Positions 17,818 through 26,579 of a stretch of DNA of 64,000 nt are shown piece by piece. The notes beneath the pieces are model-generated. The model was not told the origin of the DNA. It saw only the letters and a program-made list of their open reading frames with translations, and did no database searches. The position numbers and the translations under genes are program-made. Position 1 is the stretch's first letter; the number at the start of each line of letters is the position of its first letter. This stretch comes from Lewinellaceae bacterium (GTDB taxonomy: Bacteria; Bacteroidota; Bacteroidia; Chitinophagales; Saprospiraceae): contig JADJYW010000001.1 in the NCBI GenBank assembly GCA_016719605.1, forward strand, positions 1 through 64,000, given 5' to 3'.

Positions 17818-18700
17818 CCTTGATAAAATCGAACCGCAGCAACAATCCTTCGCCTTTTTTTCCTTCGCTGGCAAGGAAGAGATTTCCTTCGGAATCGAAG
17901 GAGATGCCTTCGGGTTGTGGCAGTATTTTTTTGTCGAGGCGTATGGCGTAGCGGATTTTTCCGGTGTTGTAGTCCAGCACGACTATGCGTTTCAGGGCGG
18001 TGGAAATTATGTACACGTCGCCCGTGACGGGGTGAATAGCCACGCCGGACGGGCTGAAAAAGTGCTGTTTATCGTCGTCGTCGTAGGGAATGAGCGCATT
18101 TACTTCGTGGGGATTGACCGTAAAAACAGGCGTTTCTCCCAATTGTTTGGTGCGCAGGTCGAAGGCGTAGATGTTGCGGATGTAGGCGCTGTCGGGGTCG
18201 CCTTTGCAGGCAAGCAGGAGGGCCTGGCGTTTTTTGTCGTGGCCCAGTCCTTCCACATCGTCGGTTTTGGTCAGAAATGTTTTGATGGAGGATACTTTGG
18301 GCGTGTCGCGTTTCCAACGGGCGATTTCATAAATTTCACCGTTGCTTTTCACGGCGTACAGGCAGTTGTCCACCATTTCCACCCCCTCGAAGTCGCCTTT
18401 TTCCCGAAAAAGTACCCGGCGTAATATGGCGCCACCACCGTTGCCGTCTATGAAAAGCACCTCGCCCCGCTCGTCGGAAATGGCGCAGAACACATTGGGT
18501 TCGTCGGCAGGGCCGAGGCCGGAAATCTCCTGGAGTTCTTCGTACACCAGATTGATGACCTGCGCCGGCTGATTCAGCCGGTACGGGATGCTATCCGTAT
18601 CGGTATCGTGGCGACCTGGCGCCACTCCGATACTGTGCAGGGGCGTTGTGGTTGCGAAAATTGCAATCGCCGGCAGTACCAGGGCGAGGAGTTTGTGCAT
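17813..18700 (-). CDS. Exported SdiA-regulated-type beta-propeller-like protein
   Basis: 295 aa from ATG 18700 at the start of a signal peptide (MHKLLALVLPAIAIFATTT). The open frame continues upstream to 19096, but that part overlaps the HAD-like gene and reads as its shadow. The body shows repeated six-bladed-propeller-like segments (EISGLGPADEPNVFCAISDE, GVEMVDNCLYAVKSNGEIYE, PEGISFDSEGNLFLASEGKK). These match the SdiA-regulated/YjiK-like family of unknown biochemical role, predicted to be periplasmic or surface located. Its stop lies within the 37-bp inverted repeat. Confidence 0.75.
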   Translation of the reverse strand: MHKLLALVLPAIAIFATTTPLHSIGVAPGRHDTDTDSIPYRLNQPAQVINLVYEELQEISGLGPADEPNVFCAISDERGEVLFIDGNGGGAILRRVLFREKGDFEGVEMVDNCLYAVKSNGEIYEIARWKRDTPKVSSIKTFLTKTDDVEGLGHDKKRQALLLACKGDPDSAYIRNIYAFDLRTKQLGETPVFTVNPHEVNALIPYDDDDKQHFFSPSGVAIHPVTGDVYIISTALKRIVVLDYNTGKIRYAIRLDKKILPQPEGISFDSEGNLFLASEGKKGEGLLLRFDFIKG

Positions 18701-18774
18701 GGTTTGGTTGAGTAAGTTAGCGGGATAGAGGGGAATGGAACGACCGGTAGGCGTCGGCCAATATCCGGGGGGGC

Positions 18775-19218
18775 TTACTCTTCTGAAAACACCTCGATTT
18801 CGTGGGTCTTGACAACCAGATCGGTGAACTTGCCCTTGAAGCGGGTGGCGCGCACGATGTGGTTGTCTATCCAGTGGTAGTTCCCGCCGCGGGGTTTGCC
18901 GAAGAGGATGCCGTGGTATTTGAATCCGTGTCTGTTCAGCCAGGCTTCTGTGATCGGGCGGTGGGCCTCGGTGCGGCTGGTGAAAAAGAAGATGACGTGG
19001 CCTTCGTCGTACCATTTGTTCAGCATGACCAGCGCATCGGGGTAGGGGAGTACGGTGCCCATACGATCCGGCTCTTCGTTGGGTACGTCGTCGCAAATAG
19101 TGCCGTCTATGTCAATCAAAAAATTGCGGATATGCTCGGGCAGCACGGGGCTGATACGTTCGCCTTTTTCGTTGAAAATTTCCTGGAGACCCGATCCGGC
19201 CTGCACATTTTCGTTCAT
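18775..19218 (-). CDS. HAD-superfamily phosphatase-like protein
   Basis: 147 aa from ATG 19218 (seven more codons are open to 19239). The HAD motif I is FLIDIDGTICDD with Asp36 as nucleophile and Asp38 as acid/base; motif II appears in VIFFFTSRTEAH. Later PRGGNYHWIDNHIVRATRFK precedes an acidic tail. Small proteins of this form in Bacteroidota are sometimes labelled phosphoheptose isomerase, which the motifs do not support; sugar-phosphate or nucleotide phosphatase activity is only a guess. It lies 74 bp upstream of the SdiA-regulated-type gene on the same strand and diverges from tsaC. Confidence 0.75.
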   Translation of the reverse strand: MNENVQAGSGLQEIFNEKGERISPVLPEHIRNFLIDIDGTICDDVPNEEPDRMGTVLPYPDALVMLNKWYDEGHVIFFFTSRTEAHRPITEAWLNRHGFKYHGILFGKPRGGNYHWIDNHIVRATRFKGKFTDLVVKTHEIEVFSEE

Positions 19219-19313
19219 AATGGTGTGAATTTTACGCAAAGGTACGGACGAAAAAACCGTAACAGGCCCACTATGGGGCTGTTTTCAGGTGAAATGCTTA
19301 CGTTTGGGCCGTT

Positions 19314-20288
19314 ATGGCGCATTTTCAGACAAAAATTGGAGCCGATCCGGCAACGGCGGCGCAGTGGCTACTTGCCGGGGAGTGTGTGGGCATCCCGACA
19401 GAAACGGTGTATGGCCTGGCGGCCAATGCGCTCAATCCGGCAGCGGTGGTACGGATATTTGAAATCAAAGACCGCCCGGCATTCGATCCGCTGATCGTGC
19501 ATGTTTCCGGCCTGGCCCAGGCGGAGCGCTATGCGACCGATTTCCCGGCGCCGTTGCGCCTGCTGGCCGAGCGTTTTTGGCCCGGGCCGCTGACGGTGCT
19601 CGTACCGAGGCACGACATAATCCCCGATCTGGTCACGTCCGGGTTGTCGCGGGTTGCCTTGCGGGCGCCGGCCCATCCGGTGGCGCAGGCACTCTTGCGG
19701 GCGTTACATTTTCCCCTGGCTGCGCCGAGCGCCAATCCGTTCGGGTACATCAGCCCCACCACGGCGCAGCACGTTTATGACCAGTTGCAGGGAAAAATTC
19801 CGTACATCCTCGACGGTGGGCCGTGTCGGGTGGGTGTGGAAAGCACGATTGTTGGCTACGAGGCCGGGCAGGTCGTCGTTTATCGCCTCGGCGGGCTGGC
19901 GCTGGAACAAATCGAACATACCACAGGCCCTGTGCAGCTGCAACTGAACCAAAACAGCAACCCCGCCGCACCCGGCATGCTCCTGTCCCACTATGCCCCC
20001 CGGAAACCGCTGACCCTGATGCCCCGGCCGGCCGGCCTGCCGGCCGGTGATCCAGCATCCCGAACCGGGTTGTTGCTTTTTCGGGATCGGGCGGATTTGC
20101 CGGCGCACACCCGGAAGGTGGTTTTGTCGCCTTCGGGCGATTTGGCGGAGGCGGCGCAGCGGCTGTTTGCGGCGCTGCGGCTATTGGACCAGGCCGACGA
20201 CGTGGACGTTCTGGTGGCGGAGGTTTGTCCGGAAGAAGGGTTAGGGCGGGCGATCAACGACCGGCTGCGGCGAGCTGCGGCCCGGTAG
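19314..20288 (+). CDS. tsaC: L-threonylcarbamoyladenylate synthase (Sua5/YrdC family)
   Basis: 324 aa. It makes threonylcarbamoyl-AMP from Thr, bicarbonate and ATP for the t6A37 modification of ANN-decoding tRNAs. The YrdC domain (about 5-200) has GIPTETVYGLAANA, the substrate-binding KDRPAFDPLIVHV, and APSANPFGYISPTTAQHV. The linker AAPGMLLSHYAPRKPL is typical of the longer Sua5 form, followed by a C-terminal Rossmann-like Sua5 domain. The start ATG 19314 gives the expected N-terminus. Single gene, no apparent operon. Confidence 0.93.
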   Translation: MAHFQTKIGADPATAAQWLLAGECVGIPTETVYGLAANALNPAAVVRIFEIKDRPAFDPLIVHVSGLAQAERYATDFPAPLRLLAERFWPGPLTVLVPRHDIIPDLVTSGLSRVALRAPAHPVAQALLRALHFPLAAPSANPFGYISPTTAQHVYDQLQGKIPYILDGGPCRVGVESTIVGYEAGQVVVYRLGGLALEQIEHTTGPVQLQLNQNSNPAAPGMLLSHYAPRKPLTLMPRPAGLPAGDPASRTGLLLFRDRADLPAHTRKVVLSPSGDLAEAAQRLFAALRLLDQADDVDVLVAEVCPEEGLGRAINDRLRRAAAR

Positions 20289-20721
20289 TGCGGCAAAACA
20301 CAAGGAGTAACTATGGTGCTTCGGGATTATATGCCGGTACATATTTCCTGGTTTTGTGAAAGCAAACCGACAAATCCAGTTTTCCATTAACCAACCAACT
20401 TGCATTTTAATCTACATTTACGCCGCTGTTTTTTAATTAACTAAACAGGCGACCGGTACTCATCTCAATGACTGCAACGCGTACATGTATTTTGGTAAAA
20501 AACATGTTTGTCTTGCCGGCTCGTTTTCCCAAAACCAATGACATATTGTCGGGGTGTCCTGCTTGGCTGGGGCGCCCTACATCAATTTAAGGCAGTCCTT
20601 TTCCTGTTTGTGCGGCACATTTTTTTGTGCCTTTTCAAGGCATCCGCTTCGTGCTGTTTAATCCGCATTCATCATTGTCGAAAATCCACAAACTGGTTCT
20701 TTCGGCATCATACTCGCCCGT
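20289..20721. other. Intergenic region upstream of the first helical-repeat protein
   Basis: 433 bp without a convincing gene. ACATGT at 20482-20487 is repeated as ACATGT at 20503-20508 around an A/T-rich loop, making a short dyad that may belong to a promoter. GTTTAATCCGCATTCATCA at about 20658 is a near copy of a sequence in the gap at 16274. A start-less open frame through 20508-20870 appears to be a shadow. Confidence 0.4.
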
Positions 20722-22215
20722 ATGCAAGATCTGAAAGAGTTAATCCTGTTGCTGACGCAACACAACATCCACCCGTTGAAGCACCTGGCGGGGTCGGAGG
20801 ATTCCAAGTTATTGGCCTTGTACGAGGGTATTGCCAAGGGCAAGTTTCACACGGACGAAGATGCTGCAGCTGAGTTGTACAAGGGGCAGGGCGGCACCTC
20901 CAGTTACCGGAAATTAAAATCCGACCTGCGGGAGCGGCTGCTGGAGCATGTTTTTCAGATCAATACGGAGCAAAGCCATTATTCCGACTACCAGAAAGCC
21001 TACTACGATTGTCACCGGCAATGGGTAATCGTGCGCTTTTTGACCGGCCAGAACGCCAATACCGTGGCGTTGACGTTGGCCAACAAACTCCTGCGCACGT
21101 CCGAGAAATTCGATTTCATTTTGTTGTGCATGGACATTGCGTCCTACCTGCGTATCCAGTACGGCCTCCGGGAGAGCAACGACAAACGTTTCCGGGAAGC
21201 CAGTCAGCAGTTCGATCATTTTCGGAAAGTATACGATGCGGAATGCCTGGCGGAGGAATTGTACACCACTCTGGTGGTGCGCACCGTGAACAACCGCTCG
21301 GCGCAAGCCGAAGTACACAACTTGTCCGGGGAATACTTCGAGCGCATCCAGCAACCCATGCAGGAGTACCAGACCTACAAGTTGCAGATGTACGGCTACA
21401 TGATCGGGTTGATGTACTACACCTCTCAAAACGACTACAAGCAAGCACTGGAGTACTGCGAACAAGCCATCGGATTTTTCAAAAAACGCCCCTACGAGGC
21501 GCGGGTGCCGCTCCAGATTTTTTACTACCAGCACTTAGTTTGCAATATCCAGTTGAGACAATTCGAGGCGGGCAAGGAATCGGCCAAACAGTGCATCAAA
21601 CTCATGCAGGAAGGCACCTTCAACTGGTTCAAATACCGCGAACTATACCTCCACCTGCTGCTGCATACCGGCCAGTACGACGAAGCCGCCGATATGCTGC
21701 AACGTACGCTGGAACACCCCCGATTTGAGTTTTTGCCGGAAAACGCCGTAGAAATCTGGCGTATCTACGAGGCTTTTGTGTACTACCTCAACAATGCCGG
21801 CAAAATGGGGCAGCAACAGAAAAGCAAGTTCAAATTGGCCAAGTTTATCAGCGACCTGTGGATTTTCAACAAGGACAAAAGCGGGATGAATATCGCCGTC
21901 ATCATCATCAAGTGGCTGACGCTGCTACAGGAAAAACAGTATGGCAAACTACTCGATGAGGTGGAAGGCACCGAACAGTACTGCTACCGCCACCTGCGCG
22001 GCGACAATACCAAGCGCAGTTATTATTTCCTGAAAATGCTCCTGCAAATTCCCATGACCCAGTTCGACCGCAAGGAAGTGGAATCCAAAGCCGAACGATT
22101 CCTCGAAAAACTCAAGTCCCACCCGCTACAGCTGGCCAACCAAACCTACGAGATTGAGATCATTCCGTACGAGGACTTGTGGGAAATGGCGCTGGAGTCG
22201 CTGGATAAAAAATGA
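20722..22215 (+). CDS. Large alpha-helical (TPR-like) protein of unknown function, paralogue 1
   Basis: 497 aa, no signal peptide or membrane helix, predicted almost wholly helical with TPR-like pairs such as YKQALEYCEQAIGFFKKRPY and YDEAADMLQRTLEHPRF. No named family was recognised. Its paralogue at 26580 shares the N-terminus (MQDLKELILLL against MQDINELIRLL), the core SGQN/TGQNA followed by EKFDF and MDxAxYLR, and the C-terminal EDLWEMxLxxLD; by eye about 40 percent identical. The two flank a hybrid sensor/regulator gene, which suggests a shared cytoplasmic role in that signalling unit. It converges with the regulator gene, with a bidirectional terminator between. Confidence 0.7.
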   Translation: MQDLKELILLLTQHNIHPLKHLAGSEDSKLLALYEGIAKGKFHTDEDAAAELYKGQGGTSSYRKLKSDLRERLLEHVFQINTEQSHYSDYQKAYYDCHRQWVIVRFLTGQNANTVALTLANKLLRTSEKFDFILLCMDIASYLRIQYGLRESNDKRFREASQQFDHFRKVYDAECLAEELYTTLVVRTVNNRSAQAEVHNLSGEYFERIQQPMQEYQTYKLQMYGYMIGLMYYTSQNDYKQALEYCEQAIGFFKKRPYEARVPLQIFYYQHLVCNIQLRQFEAGKESAKQCIKLMQEGTFNWFKYRELYLHLLLHTGQYDEAADMLQRTLEHPRFEFLPENAVEIWRIYEAFVYYLNNAGKMGQQQKSKFKLAKFISDLWIFNKDKSGMNIAVIIIKWLTLLQEKQYGKLLDEVEGTEQYCYRHLRGDNTKRSYYFLKMLLQIPMTQFDRKEVESKAERFLEKLKSHPLQLANQTYEIEIIPYEDLWEMALESLDKK

Positions 22216-22228
22216 AACAAGTGCGTAG

Positions 22229-22248
22229 CGGTGGGTTTTAACCCACCG
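22229..22248. terminator. Bidirectional terminator hairpin
   Basis: CGGTGGGTT (22229-22237) and AACCCACCG (22240-22248) form a perfect 9-bp stem with a 2-base spacer between the convergent stops at 22215 and 22268. There is no long T-run, so strength is uncertain. Confidence 0.6.
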
Positions 22249-22267
22249 ATCTATTGCTCACCTTGCT

Positions 22268-25200
22268 TCACTGCTCTCCCGATGTCTTTTTGATTTCCGA
22301 AGGCGATACTCCGAACGCTCTGGAGAACAGGCGCGAAAAATGCGCGGGGTCTTTGAACCCAACCTGGAAACAAACTTCCTTGATATTCAATCCGGGGTTT
22401 TTTACTAAGAGATCATACGCCTTTTGCAACCGGTACCGGCGCAGCAGTTCGATGGCCGACTGGTCCGACAGGGCGGCCAATTTTCGTTGCAACTGGGATT
22501 TGCTGATCTCCAGGTCGCGGCACAACTGCGGCAGATCGTAGGCGTCATTCGTGTAATTTTTTTCAAAAAGGCCGTACAGGTTTTGCATAAACATGTCGGT
22601 TGGGCGGGCCTCGTCGTCGGCCGATTCCGGCAGGTTGGATGGAGCCGACAGGTTGGACAACGCGGCGTACCGCTCGTGCCAACGACGCTGCAAGGCGTAC
22701 AAATTTTGCAGGGTGAACACGAGTTCCTGCTCGTCGAACGGTTTGCCGAGGTAGGCGTCGGCGCCTTGCTGCCGGCCGCTGAGGCGGTCTTCGATATCGG
22801 CGCGGGCGCTGAGCAGCACCACCGGAATGTGGTTGGTCAATGCGTGCGATTTGATGCGGCGGGTAAGCTCCAGACCGTCGGCGCCGGGCATCATCACATC
22901 GGACAGAATCAGGTCGGGGATTTTTTCGAGTGCCATTTTCCAGCCTTGTTCGCCGTCGGTGGCGAGCAGCAGCCGGAAATGCGTCCGAAGGCAGGATTGG
23001 ATATAGCCGGCAATCATCGGATTGTCTTCGACCAACAAAAGCAGCGGCATGTCGGGGTTGCCGACCGGCTCGTTGCGCACCGGTTCGAGCGGGCTTGCAG
23101 CGACAGGCAGTAGTGCCGGGTCGGGTGCGGCCGCCGGCGCTTGTCGGCTGACGGGTAGCATAATAATAAAGGTGGCGCCATGTCCCGGCGTACTGTTTAC
23201 GGAAATAGTGCCCTTGAACAATTCGACGAGGTCTTTCACAAAAGCCAGTCCCAGCCCGAAGTGCCGCGAGGCGCCTGCGTCGTCTTCGTGTTGCCCCCGA
23301 AAGTACCGCTCAAAAATGTGTGGCAGGTCTTCCGGGGCAATACCTGTCCCCGTGTCTTCAATTTCGAGGCGTACATAGCCGGAACCCGCCTGTTGAATGC
23401 GCACCAGTACGATTCCGTTGGGCCGGGTATGCCGTATGGCGTTGGACAGCAAATTGCTGACGATGTATTTCAGGCGGAGCGGGTCGTAGTCCATGACAAT
23501 ATCCGTGGCATCGGAGAACACTTCCAGCCGGATTTGAGCAAAGTCGGCTAACGGGCGGTGCGACTCCACGAGGTAGCGAACGTATTGGGTAAAATTGCCC
23601 GACACCTGATTCAGGCGGAGCGTTTGTTCGTCCATGCGGGCGATGTCCACCATTTGATCCACAAGTTCGAGCATGGTTTGTCCTTGTCGGGCGATATTAT
23701 CGGCGCTCGGTATGCTTTTTTGCTCCTTACGCAGGCGCTCCGCCAAACCGATAATGATGGTAAGCGGGGTTTTGAACTCGTGCGAGATGTAGGCGAAAAA
23801 GCGGTTTTTGAAATCGTCCAGACTTTTGAGCTGTTCCATTTCCTTGCGGCCCAACGCCATGTCGTGTTCCAGCGCCAAGCGTTTGCGCACCATGCGGACG
23901 TATAGTCGGAAAAGCAGCAAGGCCGACAAGACGTAAACCAAATAAGCCCATGAACTGCGGTACCAGGGAGGGGATATGGTCAAATGCAAGTACGTTATCG
24001 GGGCCGCGTCCCAGCTGTCATCATTATTTTGGGCTTGTAATTCAATGGTGTACTGCCCTGGAGGAATACCCACGAGGTTAGCGGAGCGTTGGCTTCCGGC
24101 CGTAGTCCAGTGCTCGCTGAGGGGAAATACCCGATACCGGTAATGCACGCCGGCAGGATCGTCTGCAGCGGGGGCAGCAAACGCAATAACCAGGTTGTTT
24201 CGGTCGTGCGGCAACTGCAATTTGTAGGCGTTGTCCGGGTTGATCCGCAGGTAGGTGTCGTTGCTGGAAAACTCGAGATACTGTCCGTTTACGGCAACAT
24301 CGGTTACCAGCACGGCGAGGGGTTGCGGCCTTTGTCGGGTATTTTTTGGCCGGACGATAAACAAACCCTCAATGCCGCCAAAGGCCAGGTCGCCGGAGGG
24401 CGTATAGCCATGTCCGCCGGTATTAAACTCGGTGTTTATGGCGGGTTCCGTGCTGTTGTAATTGTAGAATATTTGGTTGTGCGGGTCGAAGCGCGAAAGC
24501 CCCCGGTTGGTGCTCAGCCAAAAGTAGCCGAAGGAATCGGGCAGGATGCTGTAGACGACATTGTTCGCCAATCCGTCTTTTACCGTAAAGTTTTTTGTCG
24601 TTTGTGTTCGGGTATCGAAGCGTACCAGCCCGCCACCGCGGAGGCCAAGCCACACTAAATCAGGGTTTTTCGGATCGGGACATACGCTCAGTATCCAGTC
24701 GGTTTTGAATAAAGGGACATCGTTGTTGTAATTGTGCCAGGCGCGAAAGGTCGGCTTGGTCTCCGGGTTCTTCACCTGGATCAAGCCTTGGTTGGTACCA
24801 ATCCACAAATTGCCTGCCCGGTCTTCCGCCAGGGCCGTACTGCGCAGGTGATCCGACCGGTTTTCGGGGAAATAGGAACGGATGTCCCAGTTGTCTGTCC
24901 GGCCCGTTTGTGGCCGGATGCGGACGAGATTGCCCTTGTTTCCCGCTACCCAAAGGTCGCCCCGGGAGTCCTCCAGCAGCTGCACCTGCACCTCCCGCAG
25001 CCAGTGGAGCGAAACCGGCCACTCTGCCCAGCGATTAGTTTTGTGGTCTTTTTTCAGCAGAATCAATTGAAAATGCCTGAGCGCGGCCATCCACCAGTCG
25101 CCGTTTTGAGTGATCAATATGCTGTACGCGAAGCAGTCTTTGGACAGTGCAGCGACCCATGGGGCAGGTTCCAACAGGCCGGTTTGAAGGTTGAATACAT

Positions 25201-26341
25201 GGTAAGGATATTGGCTGCCCGGCCACACGCGTCCGTCGGGAAGAAAGCAAAAATTGTAAATACTGTATTTGGGCAGGTATCGCTTGAAATCCAGTTTTCC
25301 ACGGCTGATTTTTCGAACGCCAAAGCCGGCAGTACCAACCCACATATTGCCGGATAGATCAATCGTGGCGGCATACGAGGGCATTTGGTCCAACTCAAAA
25401 AAAGCAGGAAACTGCTGGTAAAAAGGTAATCGTTCATATCCGGGAGTTGCCCGACGCGATGCGAGCGTATCCATGTGGTGCAACACATTTAGTCCGGCAC
25501 GGAGCAACACGATTTCGCCCCCGGGCGCTTCTACAAACTCCGACCAAAACCGGGTATGGCAGGGATTGTTGGGCGGTGTATCCTCCGGAAGAAATACAAA
25601 ACCCTGCTGTCCGGTAACCGAGTACAACAGGCGGTAGTTTCCGTATTGGCGACAGGGCAGGTTGCGCGGGTCGGATCGCTCGGCGGTATGCGCCGCAGGG
25701 TCTATCCGGCAAAACCGATACTGGGCATCGCCGGCGATCAGTATGGAATCCCGAAGCATTTGCAGGTCAACCAGCGGGGGGAGCAAGTCTGCACCCACAG
25801 TGACCGGAAGCACCTGAAATGCCCGACCGTCGAGGCGCCCGTTCCGGATCATGGCAGCCAGGTTATCGGGGGGCTGTACCGAGAGTACCCCGGATGTGCC
25901 GGGCTGCTGGTGACATATCCATACCCGCCCACTTGAGCAGGTAAAGATTTGGGTTACATCGGCGTCGGTCAGGGCAGGAACGGTTTCCGACAAGTATACA
26001 AATCGCTCGCTGTACGGGTCCAGTACAACCGGCCCTTTATCCGTTCCGAGCCACAAAAGACCGTACCGGTCCTCCGTGATACAATGTATAAAATTGGTTT
26101 TGAGCGACCATGGTATGGTGTTGTCCGGATCGAAGCGCTTGATTTGATATCCGTCGTAGCGATTCAGCCCATTGAATGTACTGATCCAGATGTACCCCCT
26201 GCTGTCCTGAAACAAACAATTGACAAATCCCTGCGACAGCCCGTCGGCGACGGTTAGCGCCTGCATGCGCAATTCCTGTGCCCGAACGCCAAAAGAAAAA
26301 AGCGCAAGGAGCAGGACAGGGATAAGGTGTTTGTTCAGCAT
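22268..26341 (-). CDS. Hybrid two-component system sensor kinase/response regulator with AraC-type output
   Basis: 1357 aa from ATG 26341 at a clear signal peptide (LIPVLLLALFSFGVRAQ); the frame is open further upstream without family similarity. Order: two-component-regulator propeller repeats (about 25-675, e.g. FQDSRGYIWISTFNGLNRYD), Y_Y_Y domain (about 678-795), one membrane helix (798-816), HisKA with phospho-acceptor His854 in YISHEFKTPLT, HATPase, receiver domain with Asp1148 in LSDVMMPGADG, and a C-terminal AraC helix-turn-helix (about 1265-1355, ending IKEVCFQVGFKDPAHFSRLF). This is the one-protein HTCS design of Bacteroidota, often regulating adjacent genes in response to periplasmic glycans. 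No polysaccharide-utilisation genes are adjacent; candidate targets are the helical-repeat genes and the adhesin island. Confidence 0.93.
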   Translation of the reverse strand: MLNKHLIPVLLLALFSFGVRAQELRMQALTVADGLSQGFVNCLFQDSRGYIWISTFNGLNRYDGYQIKRFDPDNTIPWSLKTNFIHCITEDRYGLLWLGTDKGPVVLDPYSERFVYLSETVPALTDADVTQIFTCSSGRVWICHQQPGTSGVLSVQPPDNLAAMIRNGRLDGRAFQVLPVTVGADLLPPLVDLQMLRDSILIAGDAQYRFCRIDPAAHTAERSDPRNLPCRQYGNYRLLYSVTGQQGFVFLPEDTPPNNPCHTRFWSEFVEAPGGEIVLLRAGLNVLHHMDTLASRRATPGYERLPFYQQFPAFFELDQMPSYAATIDLSGNMWVGTAGFGVRKISRGKLDFKRYLPKYSIYNFCFLPDGRVWPGSQYPYHVFNLQTGLLEPAPWVAALSKDCFAYSILITQNGDWWMAALRHFQLILLKKDHKTNRWAEWPVSLHWLREVQVQLLEDSRGDLWVAGNKGNLVRIRPQTGRTDNWDIRSYFPENRSDHLRSTALAEDRAGNLWIGTNQGLIQVKNPETKPTFRAWHNYNNDVPLFKTDWILSVCPDPKNPDLVWLGLRGGGLVRFDTRTQTTKNFTVKDGLANNVVYSILPDSFGYFWLSTNRGLSRFDPHNQIFYNYNSTEPAINTEFNTGGHGYTPSGDLAFGGIEGLFIVRPKNTRQRPQPLAVLVTDVAVNGQYLEFSSNDTYLRINPDNAYKLQLPHDRNNLVIAFAAPAADDPAGVHYRYRVFPLSEHWTTAGSQRSANLVGIPPGQYTIELQAQNNDDSWDAAPITYLHLTISPPWYRSSWAYLVYVLSALLLFRLYVRMVRKRLALEHDMALGRKEMEQLKSLDDFKNRFFAYISHEFKTPLTIIIGLAERLRKEQKSIPSADNIARQGQTMLELVDQMVDIARMDEQTLRLNQVSGNFTQYVRYLVESHRPLADFAQIRLEVFSDATDIVMDYDPLRLKYIVSNLLSNAIRHTRPNGIVLVRIQQAGSGYVRLEIEDTGTGIAPEDLPHIFERYFRGQHEDDAGASRHFGLGLAFVKDLVELFKGTISVNSTPGHGATFIIMLPVSRQAPAAAPDPALLPVAASPLEPVRNEPVGNPDMPLLLLVEDNPMIAGYIQSCLRTHFRLLLATDGEQGWKMALEKIPDLILSDVMMPGADGLELTRRIKSHALTNHIPVVLLSARADIEDRLSGRQQGADAYLGKPFDEQELVFTLQNLYALQRRWHERYAALSNLSAPSNLPESADDEARPTDMFMQNLYGLFEKNYTNDAYDLPQLCRDLEISKSQLQRKLAALSDQSAIELLRRYRLQKAYDLLVKNPGLNIKEVCFQVGFKDPAHFSRLFSRAFGVSPSEIKKTSGEQ

Positions 26342-26502
26342 TGGGTGTGTATGCGTCTTTGTGTTTTCCGGTGCAAAGATTCTCCAATAGACACATTTTG
26401 GCGCTATCCGGGCAAAATAAACAAAGAAATGGGTCGAAAACGCAAGTCTGTGCCGGTGCCCGGCAGGCATCTTTGCGGGCTGTTAGTATATTGGAACGAG
26501 AC

Positions 26503-26529
26503 CTTTCAGGTGTTTGGCAAACCTGAAAG
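26503..26529. promoter_or_regulatory. Dyad in the divergent control region
   Basis: CTTTCAGGT (26503-26511) and ACCTGAAAG (26521-26529) are perfect 9-bp arms separated by 9 bases. The dyad lies 50 bp before the start of paralogue 2 and 160 bp from the divergent regulator start, a reasonable place for an operator or a 5' UTR hairpin. Function is inferred from position only. Confidence 0.4.
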
Positions 26530-26579
26530 AGGGTCTGGATACCATCCACCGTTTAATCATTCGTGAAAAGTTACCCATC

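Noticed and set aside
18701..19096. Upstream extension of the SdiA-regulated-type frame to 19096.
   Set aside because: It overlaps the HAD-like gene in another frame and lacks a signal peptide, which begins at 18700.
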